Numbered from the stretch's first letter, positions 26,279-35,821 are shown. The stretch: 43,447 nt of DNA from JADCRZ01 sp037718865 (GCA_037718865.1 JBBJMP010000034.1:1-43447), one strand, 5' to 3'. Numbers and translations are program-made. The notes: generated by a model not told the origin, from the sequence alone.

Positions 26279-26493
26279 AAGCAGGGCAGTTCAGCATTAC
26301 AGGATCAAGAACACCATTATTGATTTATTTTCTTCTGGTATTTACATCGCAAGCTAATCAGCAACCATCTTATTAATCATCGGTTGGAGGGAGAATAAGA
26401 CGATAAAGCTTGTCAACCTCGCTTGCTGCAAGGCCTTGCTTTTCACGCTTGTCGCTCCGGGAAACAGGTTCTTTCCATGGCAATGTAACAATG

Positions 26494-28179
26494 TTATTTT
26501 TTAGCCACCTTATTACTTATTTTGGTTGAATCAGTATCAAGCCCACGCAGAAATTCAATCATGTCCGCACGTTGCGTCTTATCATCAATATAGAATGGAT
26601 GGGGGGATTTTTTGCCTCGTTTCTGATCTAATAATTCATCAAGGCTTTTAACGGAAGCATCGTGCAGAAAAAGGGTTGTTCTTGCAAGGTCTAGAAGCAA
26701 TGGGACGGCATTACCACGCGGACCGCCGTGGCCGCTGGCATCTACAATTACCATTTTATCGTCAAAGTTACCCGGGGAATTCAGGATCTTAGTAAGTTTT
26801 TTGTTCCCGCGTAAGCCAACCACAACGGGTGTATATCCCGGCCAAAGTGTTTTAAGATCAACCAGTGTGGCAGGTACGGGTTTACCTTGATCTGTATTGT
26901 GGCAGCTTGTGCAGTTGGCGCGAAATATTTCCCGGCCACGCATGGCCATTTCTGCATTTACTTCAGGTGCAGCAGGGGCCTGTAAAGCAAAAACGTAGGC
27001 GGTCATATCCTGCAACTTTTGGTCATCTACACGTCGCCCGACGATGTTATTCAATTCTCCGGGTTTGCCTTCCATCTTTGCCTGTACAAACGGGTATCCC
27101 GTTACTCCTGTTTCTTTCAATATTTGTTTATATTCCTTATGTATCTGCTCCCCGGCGGGGCCTCCCAATCCTTTTAAAAACTCAAGTCCTTCAGGTGTTG
27201 CAAGCGTTGACAAGTCAAGATTAGTGCTGTAAGAAGAATTGCTGATATTGGTGAAAAGATCAAATTCGCCTGAAGTACCGTAAGGCCCAGCAAGGTCCTG
27301 GCGAAACAGGGGCACATTTTTAACAGGGTTACCATTACCATCAGAGGTCTCATCAAAAGTTCCTACAGGATAAAATTCAGGATTGCTAAGATATTCGTCA
27401 ACCTCCTTTTCTGTAGATTCGGGCCGCATACCTCTTGCAGCACGACCTATGGAAACACCTACAAAAATTTGCTGCATGTTAGGATAATAGGCACGCGAAT
27501 TATTAGCCAGTGCAAGGAACCTTCCCATATTGAAAGTCAGTGGCGCGGGTCCGTCAATGCGCTTACCTGCTGAACCTGCTGAAGGAATATCGAAAAAAGA
27601 TTTATCAGTCACCGTATGGCAAATAGCGCAGCTTATTCCAACCATGTCTCCTTCAAGGATACTTAAACGTTTATCCTTGTTGCTGTCTTTCGTAACTACG
27701 CCGATAAAAGCATTCGCATTAATCAATGCTATGGTGGTTTTAGGATCATTCAAAAGAGGTGCCTTTTGGGGTGAAAGATCGGTCTGGAATTCCGACTCGA
27801 GCTTTTGACGTAAGCCTGCATCAAGTCCTTCTGCTTCCGTATCAATCTGTAAACCAATTTCCAGCATTTGTTTGGGCGTGAACTTAGAATCAACCACGCC
27901 TTGCTGCCAGCGCATTGCATTGAACCAAAAACCTTCATTGCCAAATGTCTCGAATCTGAAAACTTCCTTTCCTCTGCCCACGTCTCCCAAAATATGCGTT
28001 TTAGGTTTTGTGGTATCTGCGGGACCGTCACTTGCCATACCTGGCTTTGTTTCCTGTATATTTTTCGAATCAGGCTCGTTGCAGGCATTGTGTAGTAAAA
28101 GCGCCCAACATAACACAAAAAAAGATACCGTTGAAAGCGGGAAGTGGATTGATCGGTTTAACATTTTAAAAAGTTGCAT
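26494..28179 (-). CDS. Di-haem c-type cytochrome lipoprotein
   Basis: 561 residues. The N-terminal hydrophobic segment ends in a lipobox-like LLHNAC (Cys33), so it is probably a periplasm-facing or outer-membrane lipoprotein. Two CxxCH haem sites: CAICH at 184-188 and CTSCH at 423-427. The stretches VFRFETFGNEGFWFNAMRW at about 73-91 and GRAARGMRPES are typical of a family of large di-haem cytochromes (RoxA-like by my recollection, weak). The role may be electron transfer, peroxidase or oxygenase. It is transcribed away from the histidine kinase, converges with the response regulator, and sits in the redox cluster. An alternative start is M6. Confidence 0.86.
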   Translation of the reverse strand: MQLFKMLNRSIHFPLSTVSFFVLCWALLLHNACNEPDSKNIQETKPGMASDGPADTTKPKTHILGDVGRGKEVFRFETFGNEGFWFNAMRWQQGVVDSKFTPKQMLEIGLQIDTEAEGLDAGLRQKLESEFQTDLSPQKAPLLNDPKTTIALINANAFIGVVTKDSNKDKRLSILEGDMVGISCAICHTVTDKSFFDIPSAGSAGKRIDGPAPLTFNMGRFLALANNSRAYYPNMQQIFVGVSIGRAARGMRPESTEKEVDEYLSNPEFYPVGTFDETSDGNGNPVKNVPLFRQDLAGPYGTSGEFDLFTNISNSSYSTNLDLSTLATPEGLEFLKGLGGPAGEQIHKEYKQILKETGVTGYPFVQAKMEGKPGELNNIVGRRVDDQKLQDMTAYVFALQAPAAPEVNAEMAMRGREIFRANCTSCHNTDQGKPVPATLVDLKTLWPGYTPVVVGLRGNKKLTKILNSPGNFDDKMVIVDASGHGGPRGNAVPLLLDLARTTLFLHDASVKSLDELLDQKRGKKSPHPFYIDDKTQRADMIEFLRGLDTDSTKISNKVAKK

Positions 28180-28547
28180 GACAATATGGATTAAATGAGG
28201 TCACATTAACAGATTATAGCTTTTCCGTATTTAAACAGCAGATCAGTCTCTAGGGAATCGATTACGTGCCAAAAAGCGTTGTTAGGAACAGAATGAATAT
28301 TGTCCTGATTCCAGTACCTCTTTCCTAATGCTTTTGGATTATATAATTTTTGCTGATTAGTAAAGGAACAATTAAAATTCAAAAAAGGATATCACAGAAG
28401 TATAACGTTTCTGTCACTTATTGAAACAATTGTATTTAAATGGTAACAGTCACGTTACTTATTAACTGATTGCATAATTAAATGAATCAGGTTTGATTCA
28501 TCTTCAGTATATTGTAAGCTCCTCTAAGTAAGGATACTTTTTTCGGC
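28180..28547. promoter_or_regulatory. Divergent regulatory region between cytochrome and kinase
   Basis: 368 bp without a gene, holding promoters for both divergent genes. It contains a 22-bp element at 28389-28410 repeated inversely after the kinase gene, a repeated word gtcacttatt (28413-28422) / gttacttatt (28454-28463) spaced 41 bp, and a short gtaac-agtcac-gttac dyad (28443-28458). I could not pick a convincing TAnnTTTG promoter. Confidence 0.55.
28389..28410. repeat. 22-bp inverted repeat, left copy
   Basis: Contains gaagtataacgttt. It matches the reverse complement of 30051-30072 at 21 of 22 positions. It lies upstream of the kinase gene in the divergent promoter region. Confidence 0.85.
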
Positions 28548-30050
28548 ATGAAACACAGACCATTCAGTATTTTCAGACGCATCGCCGTCATGGTGTTTTC
28601 CCTGATAACTATTCTATGCGTTTTATTTATGACGATCGCCTATTTAGCCATCACGCATTATCATCAGGCCACCACGCAGTTAGTCAATAAAGATGTAGCG
28701 GCTCACATTGCCGAGTTTACCTCGCCTTTCGACGGCGGCGGTATCAATAAGCAAAAAGCGGATTCCGTATTTAAGGATGCTATGGTTCTCAGTCCCAGTG
28801 CTGAAGTATATTTTTTAGATACCTCCGGCAATGTCATTGCATTTCATGCACCCCAAACAGCCATTAAACTTTGGAAGATACCGCTTCCCAATATCGACAA
28901 ATATATAGCAACCCAGGGTAAGGAGTATATAAAGGCTCCCGACCCAAAACACCCGGCTGAATTAAAAATTTTTTCAGCAGCTGAAGTGTTCGGGGATAAG
29001 GCCAAATTAGGCTACATCTATGTGATATTTGGAAGTGAAAGCTCAGAGAATTTAATGAGCATGTATTTAGGCAGCCATATCGCTAACCTGGCTATCAAAG
29101 CGTTTGCCGCCATTTTTATAATATCCGTAGCTCTCAGCATTTTTTATCTTACCCGTATTCGAAGAAGTTTTAACCGTCTGATTGACGTGCTGCAACGATT
29201 TGAAGGCGGCGATTATTCGGCCCGTTTTCAGATAAACGAACAGGACGAGTTAGCACCCGTTACGCATGCCTTTAATAAAATGGCCGATCTGCTCTCGCAA
29301 AATATCCATACGCTCACCAGTTCTGAGACCGAACGCAAGAATTTGATTGCCATCATATCGCACGACCTTAGAACACCTTTGGCTATTGCAAGGGGGTATA
29401 GCGAAACCTTACTTATAAAAGATGATACAGACGAAATCACTGATAAACAACGGCAGGAATATTTGCAATTAATACTTCTGAAAATACAACAGGTAGAAGC
29501 AATGGTGCAGCAGCTTTTTGAACTTTCCAAAATGGAGGCAGCCGAATTCAAACCGCACAAAGAACCATTTGTCCTCTCTGAAATTGTACAAGAGATTATC
29601 AATACCTTCCACTTAACGGCATCTGAAAAAAACATCAGCTTAGGATGTACGCAATGCCAGTACCATGTATGGGTAAACGCAGATATTAGTATGATTGAAC
29701 GTGTAGTGCAAAACCTGATAGATAACGCTCTGAAGAGCACACCGGCGGGCGGAAGTATTCAAATTTCAATAATACTCGATAATCAGAATCTTATTTTTTC
29801 AATAGCCAATACCGGAAGTCCGTTGCCGGAAGATTTGCTCCAATGGATCAATAATGTTAGAAAGGATAGTAGTTTACTAAATAAGCGGCCGGCGAAATTA
29901 GGTCTTGGATTATTGATTGTGCAAAAAATACTTTTGTTGCATAACAGTGGCTTAGAGGCCTATACGCATGAGGGTTCCAGAAACATCTTTGTTTTTCCTA
30001 TGCCTATCTATGATCCGGCTGCAGGTAATCGAAAAATTAAATTGGGATAA
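28548..30050 (+). CDS. Sensor histidine kinase (HAMP, HisKA, HATPase)
   Basis: 500 residues: TM1 about 12-36, periplasmic sensor region about 37-178, TM2 about 180-200, HAMP about 203-255 (RIRRSFNRLIDVL...), HisKA with His272 in AIISHDLRTPLA, and a HATPase domain with the N box VVQNLIDNALKST (386-398). The G1-like box reads IANTGSPLP with Asn421 where Asp is usual, and the G2 box is KLGLGLLIVQKI. It should phosphorylate the OmpR-type regulator at 25586. The ligand is unknown; the flanking periplasmic redox genes suggest an envelope oxidation signal (inference). A 22-bp inverted repeat brackets the gene, the right copy starting directly after the stop. Confidence 0.92.
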   Translation: MKHRPFSIFRRIAVMVFSLITILCVLFMTIAYLAITHYHQATTQLVNKDVAAHIAEFTSPFDGGGINKQKADSVFKDAMVLSPSAEVYFLDTSGNVIAFHAPQTAIKLWKIPLPNIDKYIATQGKEYIKAPDPKHPAELKIFSAAEVFGDKAKLGYIYVIFGSESSENLMSMYLGSHIANLAIKAFAAIFIISVALSIFYLTRIRRSFNRLIDVLQRFEGGDYSARFQINEQDELAPVTHAFNKMADLLSQNIHTLTSSETERKNLIAIISHDLRTPLAIARGYSETLLIKDDTDEITDKQRQEYLQLILLKIQQVEAMVQQLFELSKMEAAEFKPHKEPFVLSEIVQEIINTFHLTASEKNISLGCTQCQYHVWVNADISMIERVVQNLIDNALKSTPAGGSIQISIILDNQNLIFSIANTGSPLPEDLLQWINNVRKDSSLLNKRPAKLGLGLLIVQKILLLHNSGLEAYTHEGSRNIFVFPMPIYDPAAGNRKIKLG

Positions 30051-30072
30051 AAACGTTATACTTCCGTGATAT
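30051..30072. repeat. 22-bp inverted repeat, right copy
   Basis: Reverse complement of 28389-28410 with one mismatch. It starts directly after the kinase stop codon and lies 135 bp before the next gene (30207), so it could equally be an upstream operator for that lipoprotein gene. Confidence 0.85.
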
Positions 30073-30206
30073 TATTGCCAATCCTTTGCTTTTGCTTTGT
30101 AAACTAATAAAGAGCGAAGCTTCTGAGCCCATAATCTGCAATATTTCAAGTCCACTGTCCTGCTATTGGTTAATAACATTCGGAACAATCACCTAAAAAA
30201 TAAATA

Positions 30207-31454
30207 ATGAAAAAATTAATGTGGGCAGCCTCCCTTGTGCTGGTTGCCGTTAGCTGCAGAAAAAATGACGACGATAGCTCTTTTGACCGTCCCAGGGAAC
30301 ACCTTACAGGTGTACCGGCCTTATCCGGCCAACTCGACCGGGATAAGCTTACCATGACAAGTGTGATGCATGTTGACCTTAACCGAAACATTGCAAGGGT
30401 ACCCTTGTTTAAGGGTAGTTATAATGGTAACACCGTCTGGTATGTGCGAATGGATGTTTCAGATGCCGCCCTGGCAAATTCTTTAGGGCTTAATTTTGCA
30501 CCACGGCTGGCTAAAGCAGATAACGGCTGTCCTGCTTGCATAGAAACAGTCAAGTCCACTAACCAGGTCCTTGGCAACGCGCCCGTTCAGTTTGCAGGCA
30601 CGGTAGATTTTAGCCCCATGCGTGTCCTCACCCCGGGTGCTAACGGATTTCCACCGCTTATGGCGCAACCGGGTTCGGTAGCCGGACCGGGTTACAGTGA
30701 CCTTGTTCGTGTTGAAGGCAGCAACGTTGTCTACAATGCACCCATCGTAGCTACGGGTGACGGCCCATTTGATGTTAGTCAATCTCACACCAACACGCTT
30801 GACCGTGTTATGGCTATTGACATTACCAACATGACCGTTGATCTGCAGTTTATCCGTGCCTTTTCGCATGGTAAGGAGATCTTTTACTTCACCTTTGGTT
30901 CTACCGGAGCTCTCTCGGCCACGCTTGAGCGGGGCACTTTTGTTCCGGCTCTGGCTTCCCTGCCTTTTGCTAACGACGACCAGAACCCGGAGGGGTCACG
31001 CAGCAGCATCTTTACCTTTACCAACGGCAAGCGTGGCAAAAATGACCCCAACGCGCAAGGGCTGATGCACGTGATCCTTGACAATCCGCCCGGCAACCTG
31101 AGCCTTGAGAATCCGGCTCTTCTAGAATCTCTGCGGTTACTTGGAGATGCACATAATGTGCTCGGCAGCTTTCCAACGCTGAAGGACAAACGCCTGAGAG
31201 AGCTGTATACGCCACTATGGGATTTAAATATTGCAGAGTGGAAGCCGGATGTAGTAGCCAAAGGAGAGAACTTTGCCCAGACAGATGCCAACACTATCCG
31301 GCAGCTTGCAGTCCGGGGCTTTCTTAGCAATCCGGGAGGTGCTCCGCTTAGCTCGGCCAATTTCGTGGTTAACTGTCCTGTAATGGGCTTTGCCACTACC
31401 CCTCCTACTGAAGATCAGGCTCCCCGGCCCAGCCAAAAAAATAAAAATAAGTAA
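30207..31454 (+). CDS. Uncharacterised lipoprotein, tandem paralogue 1 (with CxxC)
   Basis: 415 residues. The lipobox is VAVSC (Cys17), followed by RKNDDDS, the acidic tail that in Bacteroidota can act as a surface-export signal. I do not recognise the family. It is paralogous to the next gene: shared blocks include SLGLNFAPRL (92-101), VDFSPMR (133-139), FPPLMAQPGSV (148-158), the LERGTFVP strand (240-247), YTPLWDLNIAEW (334-345) and a late VNCPV (388-392). This copy alone has C108-P-A-C111, a possible redox pair, plus a proline- and lysine-rich tail. It looks more GC-rich than its neighbours. It is immediately downstream of the kinase and the inverted repeat. Confidence 0.8.
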   Translation: MKKLMWAASLVLVAVSCRKNDDDSSFDRPREHLTGVPALSGQLDRDKLTMTSVMHVDLNRNIARVPLFKGSYNGNTVWYVRMDVSDAALANSLGLNFAPRLAKADNGCPACIETVKSTNQVLGNAPVQFAGTVDFSPMRVLTPGANGFPPLMAQPGSVAGPGYSDLVRVEGSNVVYNAPIVATGDGPFDVSQSHTNTLDRVMAIDITNMTVDLQFIRAFSHGKEIFYFTFGSTGALSATLERGTFVPALASLPFANDDQNPEGSRSSIFTFTNGKRGKNDPNAQGLMHVILDNPPGNLSLENPALLESLRLLGDAHNVLGSFPTLKDKRLRELYTPLWDLNIAEWKPDVVAKGENFAQTDANTIRQLAVRGFLSNPGGAPLSSANFVVNCPVMGFATTPPTEDQAPRPSQKNKNK

Positions 31455-31640
31455 AGTGTTTCATGTCGATACAAGAAGCTTCGGCAAATTGTATCTCATT
31501 CAAAAAAATCCAAAAACCGGATTAAGGAAAAGCTGACGTGCACCAGAATATGTTGCGCCCGGTCCGGGTCCGGAACAATCGGCTTGTAAAATTTAAAATC
31601 AAATACTGCATTAAATAATACACAACATAAAAAAAATCAC

Positions 31641-32828
31641 ATGAAAAAAATTCTTGTAATAATATTTGTTTCCGCGTTTTTTTTGTCTTGCCATAAGACT
31701 CCCGATGAAACTATGCATGACAGTCTAAAAGAAGTCGACGAACTTTTGGCAACTGCAGCGAAGCAAAGAAATGTCAGTAAAGAAGATTTTATGAAAACCC
31801 TTGTGGATGTTACCAGGTTCACCTCCGCGCAGAACGTTTTCATGCCTAGCGCACTGGAGGTGGACTTTAAGAACAAATGGGTGACGCTGCCAGTTTATAA
31901 AGGCATTGGCCCCAGTGGAAATCCGACATACTTTATTATTACCGAAGGCGCAGACTATAAGGTTGCCAAAATGATGGGACTTAACTTTGCGCCAAAGCTG
32001 GTTAATGGCCGTGGCACAACCGGCAGCCAGCAAGTGACTATTAAGAACGGCATGATCAGGTTTAAGGGAGACGTTGATTTCAGCCCTGTACGGTCTCTTG
32101 AACCGGGCATATTCCCGAACACGTTTCCGCCTGCAAAAGCACAGCCCGGTTCCGTTGGTGATGCCGAGTACTCTCCCTTGATCGTTTTGCCTAGTGGCTC
32201 AGTGATGAGCGCCTCTATTGTTGCAAACAGCACAGGGAAGCATGACCATTTGGTAAGCATTGACTATGTCAAGGGAACTGTCGTATTTGAACTGCTTGAC
32301 GGGTTTGAAGGCGGCGAGCAATTTTATTATCATTTGGTAACAGAATCTTCCGATATGGGTGCAGCCACTATTGAACGAGGCACCTATACCCCACGGTTAG
32401 GCAAACTCCCTATGTTTGGCAAGAGTATGCCAAACGACAAATCAGCCTTGTTAGGTTTTGCGCCAACTGCCAACGGAGAAACAGGTGCCAATAATCCGGA
32501 GAGGCAAGGATTAAATTCAACTATACTGGATGGGAATGCGTTTGACCCAATTAACGTTTTTCCTTTGGATCCAGATAATAACAAGCAGGAAAACAACAAC
32601 TACAGCCCAATGTGGGATGCACATATATATGTATGGACTGACGCGGCAATTCAAGCGGGTAAGAGAAGGAGAGTCAAAAGTATTACCGACTTAAAGGGGC
32701 TGTTTACAGAAGGACTTGTTACCAATGCTCCCGCTAACACCGGCGATCCAAATCCTTTTATAGCAGGTCTTAAACCTACACGCGTAATCATTAACTGCCC
32801 GGTCATCGCCCAGCCGATGAATTTGTAG
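31641..32828 (+). CDS. Uncharacterised lipoprotein, tandem paralogue 2
   Basis: 395 residues with lipobox FLSC (Cys17). After a helical linker (about 25-55) it shares with paralogue 1 the blocks GLNFAPKL (113-120), VDFSPVR (145-151), FPPAKAQPGSV (162-172), IERGTYTP (244-251), RQGLNSTILD (288-297), YSPMWDAHIYVW (321-332) and INCPV around Cys386. Identity elsewhere is low, so the duplication is old. It lacks the CxxC of paralogue 1. No catalytic motif is recognisable; conserved W, FAP and NCPV segments suggest a shared fold of about 370 residues. It is on the same strand 186 bp after paralogue 1 and 191 bp before the beta-propeller gene. Confidence 0.8.
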   Translation: MKKILVIIFVSAFFLSCHKTPDETMHDSLKEVDELLATAAKQRNVSKEDFMKTLVDVTRFTSAQNVFMPSALEVDFKNKWVTLPVYKGIGPSGNPTYFIITEGADYKVAKMMGLNFAPKLVNGRGTTGSQQVTIKNGMIRFKGDVDFSPVRSLEPGIFPNTFPPAKAQPGSVGDAEYSPLIVLPSGSVMSASIVANSTGKHDHLVSIDYVKGTVVFELLDGFEGGEQFYYHLVTESSDMGAATIERGTYTPRLGKLPMFGKSMPNDKSALLGFAPTANGETGANNPERQGLNSTILDGNAFDPINVFPLDPDNNKQENNNYSPMWDAHIYVWTDAAIQAGKRRRVKSITDLKGLFTEGLVTNAPANTGDPNPFIAGLKPTRVIINCPVIAQPMNL

Positions 32829-33019
32829 AGAATAGAGTTTATGTCGTAGGCGAAAAGCTGTGCTCAAGTGGAGGATGACGGCACTTTAACAGAAGCCTGT
32901 AAACCTGCGCAACTACCCGTTCCAAACACAGTGAGGCCAAAAGGGTTCACTGGTGATTGAGCGGCAGGTAATGAAATACAATTAATTTTCTAGTCACATA
33001 AAAATTAAATGATAAAAAT

Positions 33020-34294
33020 ATGAAAATTATACAACGGTTAGGATTAGTTGCATTAGCTGCAGTTTCTATTCTTACAGCCTGTAAAAAAGATGACAAACCA
33101 GGCTCTAAAATCTCTGGGGCCCTTTACATGCAAACAAACGGAGTAAATAATGAGATTATTTATTACACGAGAATGGAAGATGGCAGCCTTAAGGAAAATC
33201 AGCGCATAGCAACAGGAGGTGCGGGTTCCGGAACTTTTAAACCGATAACCGGTCAGGAAAGTGCACCTAATGCATTTGAAGGGGTAAAAAGTGTCATTCT
33301 AAGCGCTGATCATAAATGGTTATTTACCACCAATGGAGGAAACAATTCTGTTTCCAGTTTTAAAGTGGCTGATGATGGCAAACTTACTTTATCAGATGTG
33401 CAGCCAACCGGTCAGCCCGTTATGGGCAGAAGCGGTACAGCCAAAAGCCTTGCATTTGCAGAGAATACGCAGACACTGTATGTATGCCATTCCTTTGGGC
33501 CAGACCACATTCGCATGTTCTCGGTAATGAATGGAAAGCTTTTGAGGAAGGGAAGTGCTTCTACGGTGAACACAGCACTAAAAAATGACAGAGTGCCAAC
33601 AGAAGTTGTACTCACTCCCGATAATAAATTCTTATTGGTTGACATTTTATTCGATAAAAGGCCAGGTATGAATCCTGACGGCACTCCGGCCCTTGCTGTA
33701 GCCAATACAAGTGATAAGGATGGACTGGTTGTTTTTCCGGTAAATGCGGATGGTAGTCTCGGTACGGCTAACTTCTTAGATGCAGGCGGAGCCGGCCCGT
33801 TTGATATTGCATTTCTTCACGGAAGCAATAATACATTTATAAACGGCTATGCGGCGAGCGGAGGCATTGCGATGTGTACAATTGATGCCGCAGGCAAGGT
33901 AACCTGCACTCCTGAGGTCACGATTGGTCAAAAATTAGGAGCGCCTTCCGAGCTGTGCTGGGTAGCCATCACACCTGACAATAAACAAGTATTCGCTACG
34001 GTATTCGGTTATAGCTATGTATCGAGCTTTAACATACAAAAAGGTGTTATCAGTTTGAATCAGGATCCTGCTGCTGATGCTGTGCCCGGAGACGGAACAT
34101 TCAAAGCGCTTAATATGGTAGTATCAAGCGGGCCAAGTGATAGCTGGATAAGCCGGGATGGAAAATATTTTTACCAGATATATCCGAATGCTTCTAAACT
34201 TATTTCTTACAAAATTGAAGAAAATGGAAAACTGCTTAAGCGGGACACAAAAAAGATTCCTTACAATTCACCCCAAGGACTTGCAGGATTTTAA
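33020..34294 (+). CDS. Beta-propeller (YncE/lactonase-like) lipoprotein 1
   Basis: 424 residues with lipobox ILTAC (Cys21) followed by KKDDKPG, a surface-export-like charge cluster. The body repeats propeller blades such as VILSADHKWLFTTNGGNNSVSSFKV, TEVVLTPDNKFLLVD and VAITPDNKQVFATVFGYSYVSSF, the pattern of 7-bladed lactonase/YncE proteins. Real lactonase activity is not implied; many are binding proteins in the envelope. It has a short internal insertion around the AGGAGPFDIAF blade. The paired propeller gene follows after 38 bp, so the two are co-transcribed. Confidence 0.85.
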   Translation: MKIIQRLGLVALAAVSILTACKKDDKPGSKISGALYMQTNGVNNEIIYYTRMEDGSLKENQRIATGGAGSGTFKPITGQESAPNAFEGVKSVILSADHKWLFTTNGGNNSVSSFKVADDGKLTLSDVQPTGQPVMGRSGTAKSLAFAENTQTLYVCHSFGPDHIRMFSVMNGKLLRKGSASTVNTALKNDRVPTEVVLTPDNKFLLVDILFDKRPGMNPDGTPALAVANTSDKDGLVVFPVNADGSLGTANFLDAGGAGPFDIAFLHGSNNTFINGYAASGGIAMCTIDAAGKVTCTPEVTIGQKLGAPSELCWVAITPDNKQVFATVFGYSYVSSFNIQKGVISLNQDPAADAVPGDGTFKALNMVVSSGPSDSWISRDGKYFYQIYPNASKLISYKIEENGKLLKRDTKKIPYNSPQGLAGF

Positions 34295-34332
34295 GGTAAC
34301 AGCTTATTAACATTAATTAAAAACATCAAATT

Positions 34333-35667
34333 ATGAAAAAGCTTCTTTCTTTATCACTGGTTTCAATGTTGTTCTTCTCATGCAAGCCTGATCTCCCTGA
34401 TCATAAACAAGACGATAAATATACCGGTTTCCTTTATACCAGTACCAATTCTACTGACGGAAACGCGATCATCGCTTTAGGAAGGAATCAGGATGGGACG
34501 GTAAAAGAATTAAAGGGTTCGCCTTATGCTACCGGCTCCAAGGGCGATGCAGCAGAGGGAGACTTTGATACCCAGTGGGCGCTACGCATTGTAGGTGATT
34601 ACCTGCTGGCCGTTAACGCAGGGGCCAATCCGGTCAACAGCACGATATCTGTTTTTAAAATCAACAAGGAGAATGGAAAGTTAACACAGGTAGATCAAAA
34701 TCCGGCTACACCGGCCATGGATAACATGAATTCATATGGCGTGAGAGCGGCTTCTATAGCTTCTAAAACCATCGGCGGAATGACATGGGTAGTGGTTGGA
34801 AATCAGTTTGCCAATCCTAATTATCAGGGAAGCCCTGCGGTGGCTTTCGGTACGGTTATGTCTACGCCTGCACGTAACCTGGCTGTTTTTACCTTCAATC
34901 AGGCCACCGGAGAACTGTCATATAAAAGCATTGGTGCTACCTATATGGATGGTAATCGCGGCGGACCCACGACAGTAGAATTTAATTCAACGGGGACTAA
35001 AATAGCGGTTTCCACCTGGGGCGTTCCGCATTTTGCCACGCCTGATGCAGACTTGTCTCTCCAAAAACCAGGACGGTTATACTTATATGATTTTGCTGCG
35101 GGTAGTTTAACGCAAACCGGTATGTTTGAAGAGGAGGGCATATCCGGAAACATTGGCTTATCCTGGAGCCCGAACGACCAGCATATCTACCTGTCTAATT
35201 TTAATCTGCATTCTTCCAAGGAAGCGAACAGTGTAACAGTGCATCTTGCCACAACAGGTGTTAAAATTCAAAACGCTGCTACAGCAGGACGCAACGATGA
35301 GGGCTGCTGGACCTGGGTGAGTATTGACAAACGCAAGCTTTACGTAGCCAGCTTTGGCGAAAATGTAATAAGTGCTTTTAGTATTCTCAGCAATAATTAT
35401 TTGGAAAAATCATTAGAGCCAAATTTCTTTAAGCGCAGGGGAGAGCTTCCTGAGGCAGATACAAAGGATATGCACGAAACAACGGATGGCTATCTTTATG
35501 TGGCCGGTTCGTTTCAAAGTCATACCATTACTACTTTTAAAACGTCAATGAGCGGGATGTTATCTGAAGTGGCAAATTCACCCTACTATATTCCTACTTC
35601 CAAAGGCAAATCAAAAGATCAACATGCCTATCTGGGACTAACCGGATTTGACAGATACGGTAAATAA
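34333..35667 (+). CDS. Beta-propeller (lactonase-like) lipoprotein 2
   Basis: 444 residues with lipobox FFSC (Cys17). Propeller blades are recognisable as FLYTSTNSTDGNAIIALG, LLAVNAGANPVNSTISVFKI, TTVEFNSTGTKIAVSTWG, LYLYDFAAGSLTQ, IGLSWSPNDQHIYLSNF, TWVSIDKRKLYVASFGENVISAFSI and GYLYVAGSFQSHTITTFK, about seven blades. It is 38 bp after the first propeller lipoprotein and similar in architecture but diverged. The ligand is unknown. A terminator at 35711-35735 closes the four-lipoprotein run before msrB. Confidence 0.85.
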   Translation: MKKLLSLSLVSMLFFSCKPDLPDHKQDDKYTGFLYTSTNSTDGNAIIALGRNQDGTVKELKGSPYATGSKGDAAEGDFDTQWALRIVGDYLLAVNAGANPVNSTISVFKINKENGKLTQVDQNPATPAMDNMNSYGVRAASIASKTIGGMTWVVVGNQFANPNYQGSPAVAFGTVMSTPARNLAVFTFNQATGELSYKSIGATYMDGNRGGPTTVEFNSTGTKIAVSTWGVPHFATPDADLSLQKPGRLYLYDFAAGSLTQTGMFEEEGISGNIGLSWSPNDQHIYLSNFNLHSSKEANSVTVHLATTGVKIQNAATAGRNDEGCWTWVSIDKRKLYVASFGENVISAFSILSNNYLEKSLEPNFFKRRGELPEADTKDMHETTDGYLYVAGSFQSHTITTFKTSMSGMLSEVANSPYYIPTSKGKSKDQHAYLGLTGFDRYGK

Positions 35668-35710
35668 TGATTACCTGGTTAAATCGTGGGTTTATTAAAT
35701 ACCTTTAAAC

Positions 35711-35735
35711 AGGAAGCCATTTTAAAAGGCTTCTT
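35711..35735 (+). terminator. Candidate intrinsic terminator after propeller lipoprotein 2
   Basis: aggaagcc (35711-35718) pairs with ggcttctt (35728-35735) at 7 of 8 positions, followed by a T-rich gttcgttt. It begins 43 bp after the stop. Confidence 0.6.
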
Positions 35736-35821
35736 GTTCGTTTGGCCCATGGTTAAAATTAAGGAAGTGTTGTAGTAAAACAATTGTACATCTTTACTTG
35801 TTTATCAATAAAATACTAATT

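Noticed and set aside
29228..29740. 170-residue antisense open frame inside the histidine kinase
   Set aside because: It lies wholly over the HAMP, HisKA and HATPase coding region and has a Cys/Ser-rich composition typical of reverse reading; no independent evidence.
30884..31396. 170-residue open frame antisense to the first tandem lipoprotein
   Set aside because: It is a shadow: the GC-rich lipoprotein on plus explains it, and the antisense product has no motif, signal or domain.
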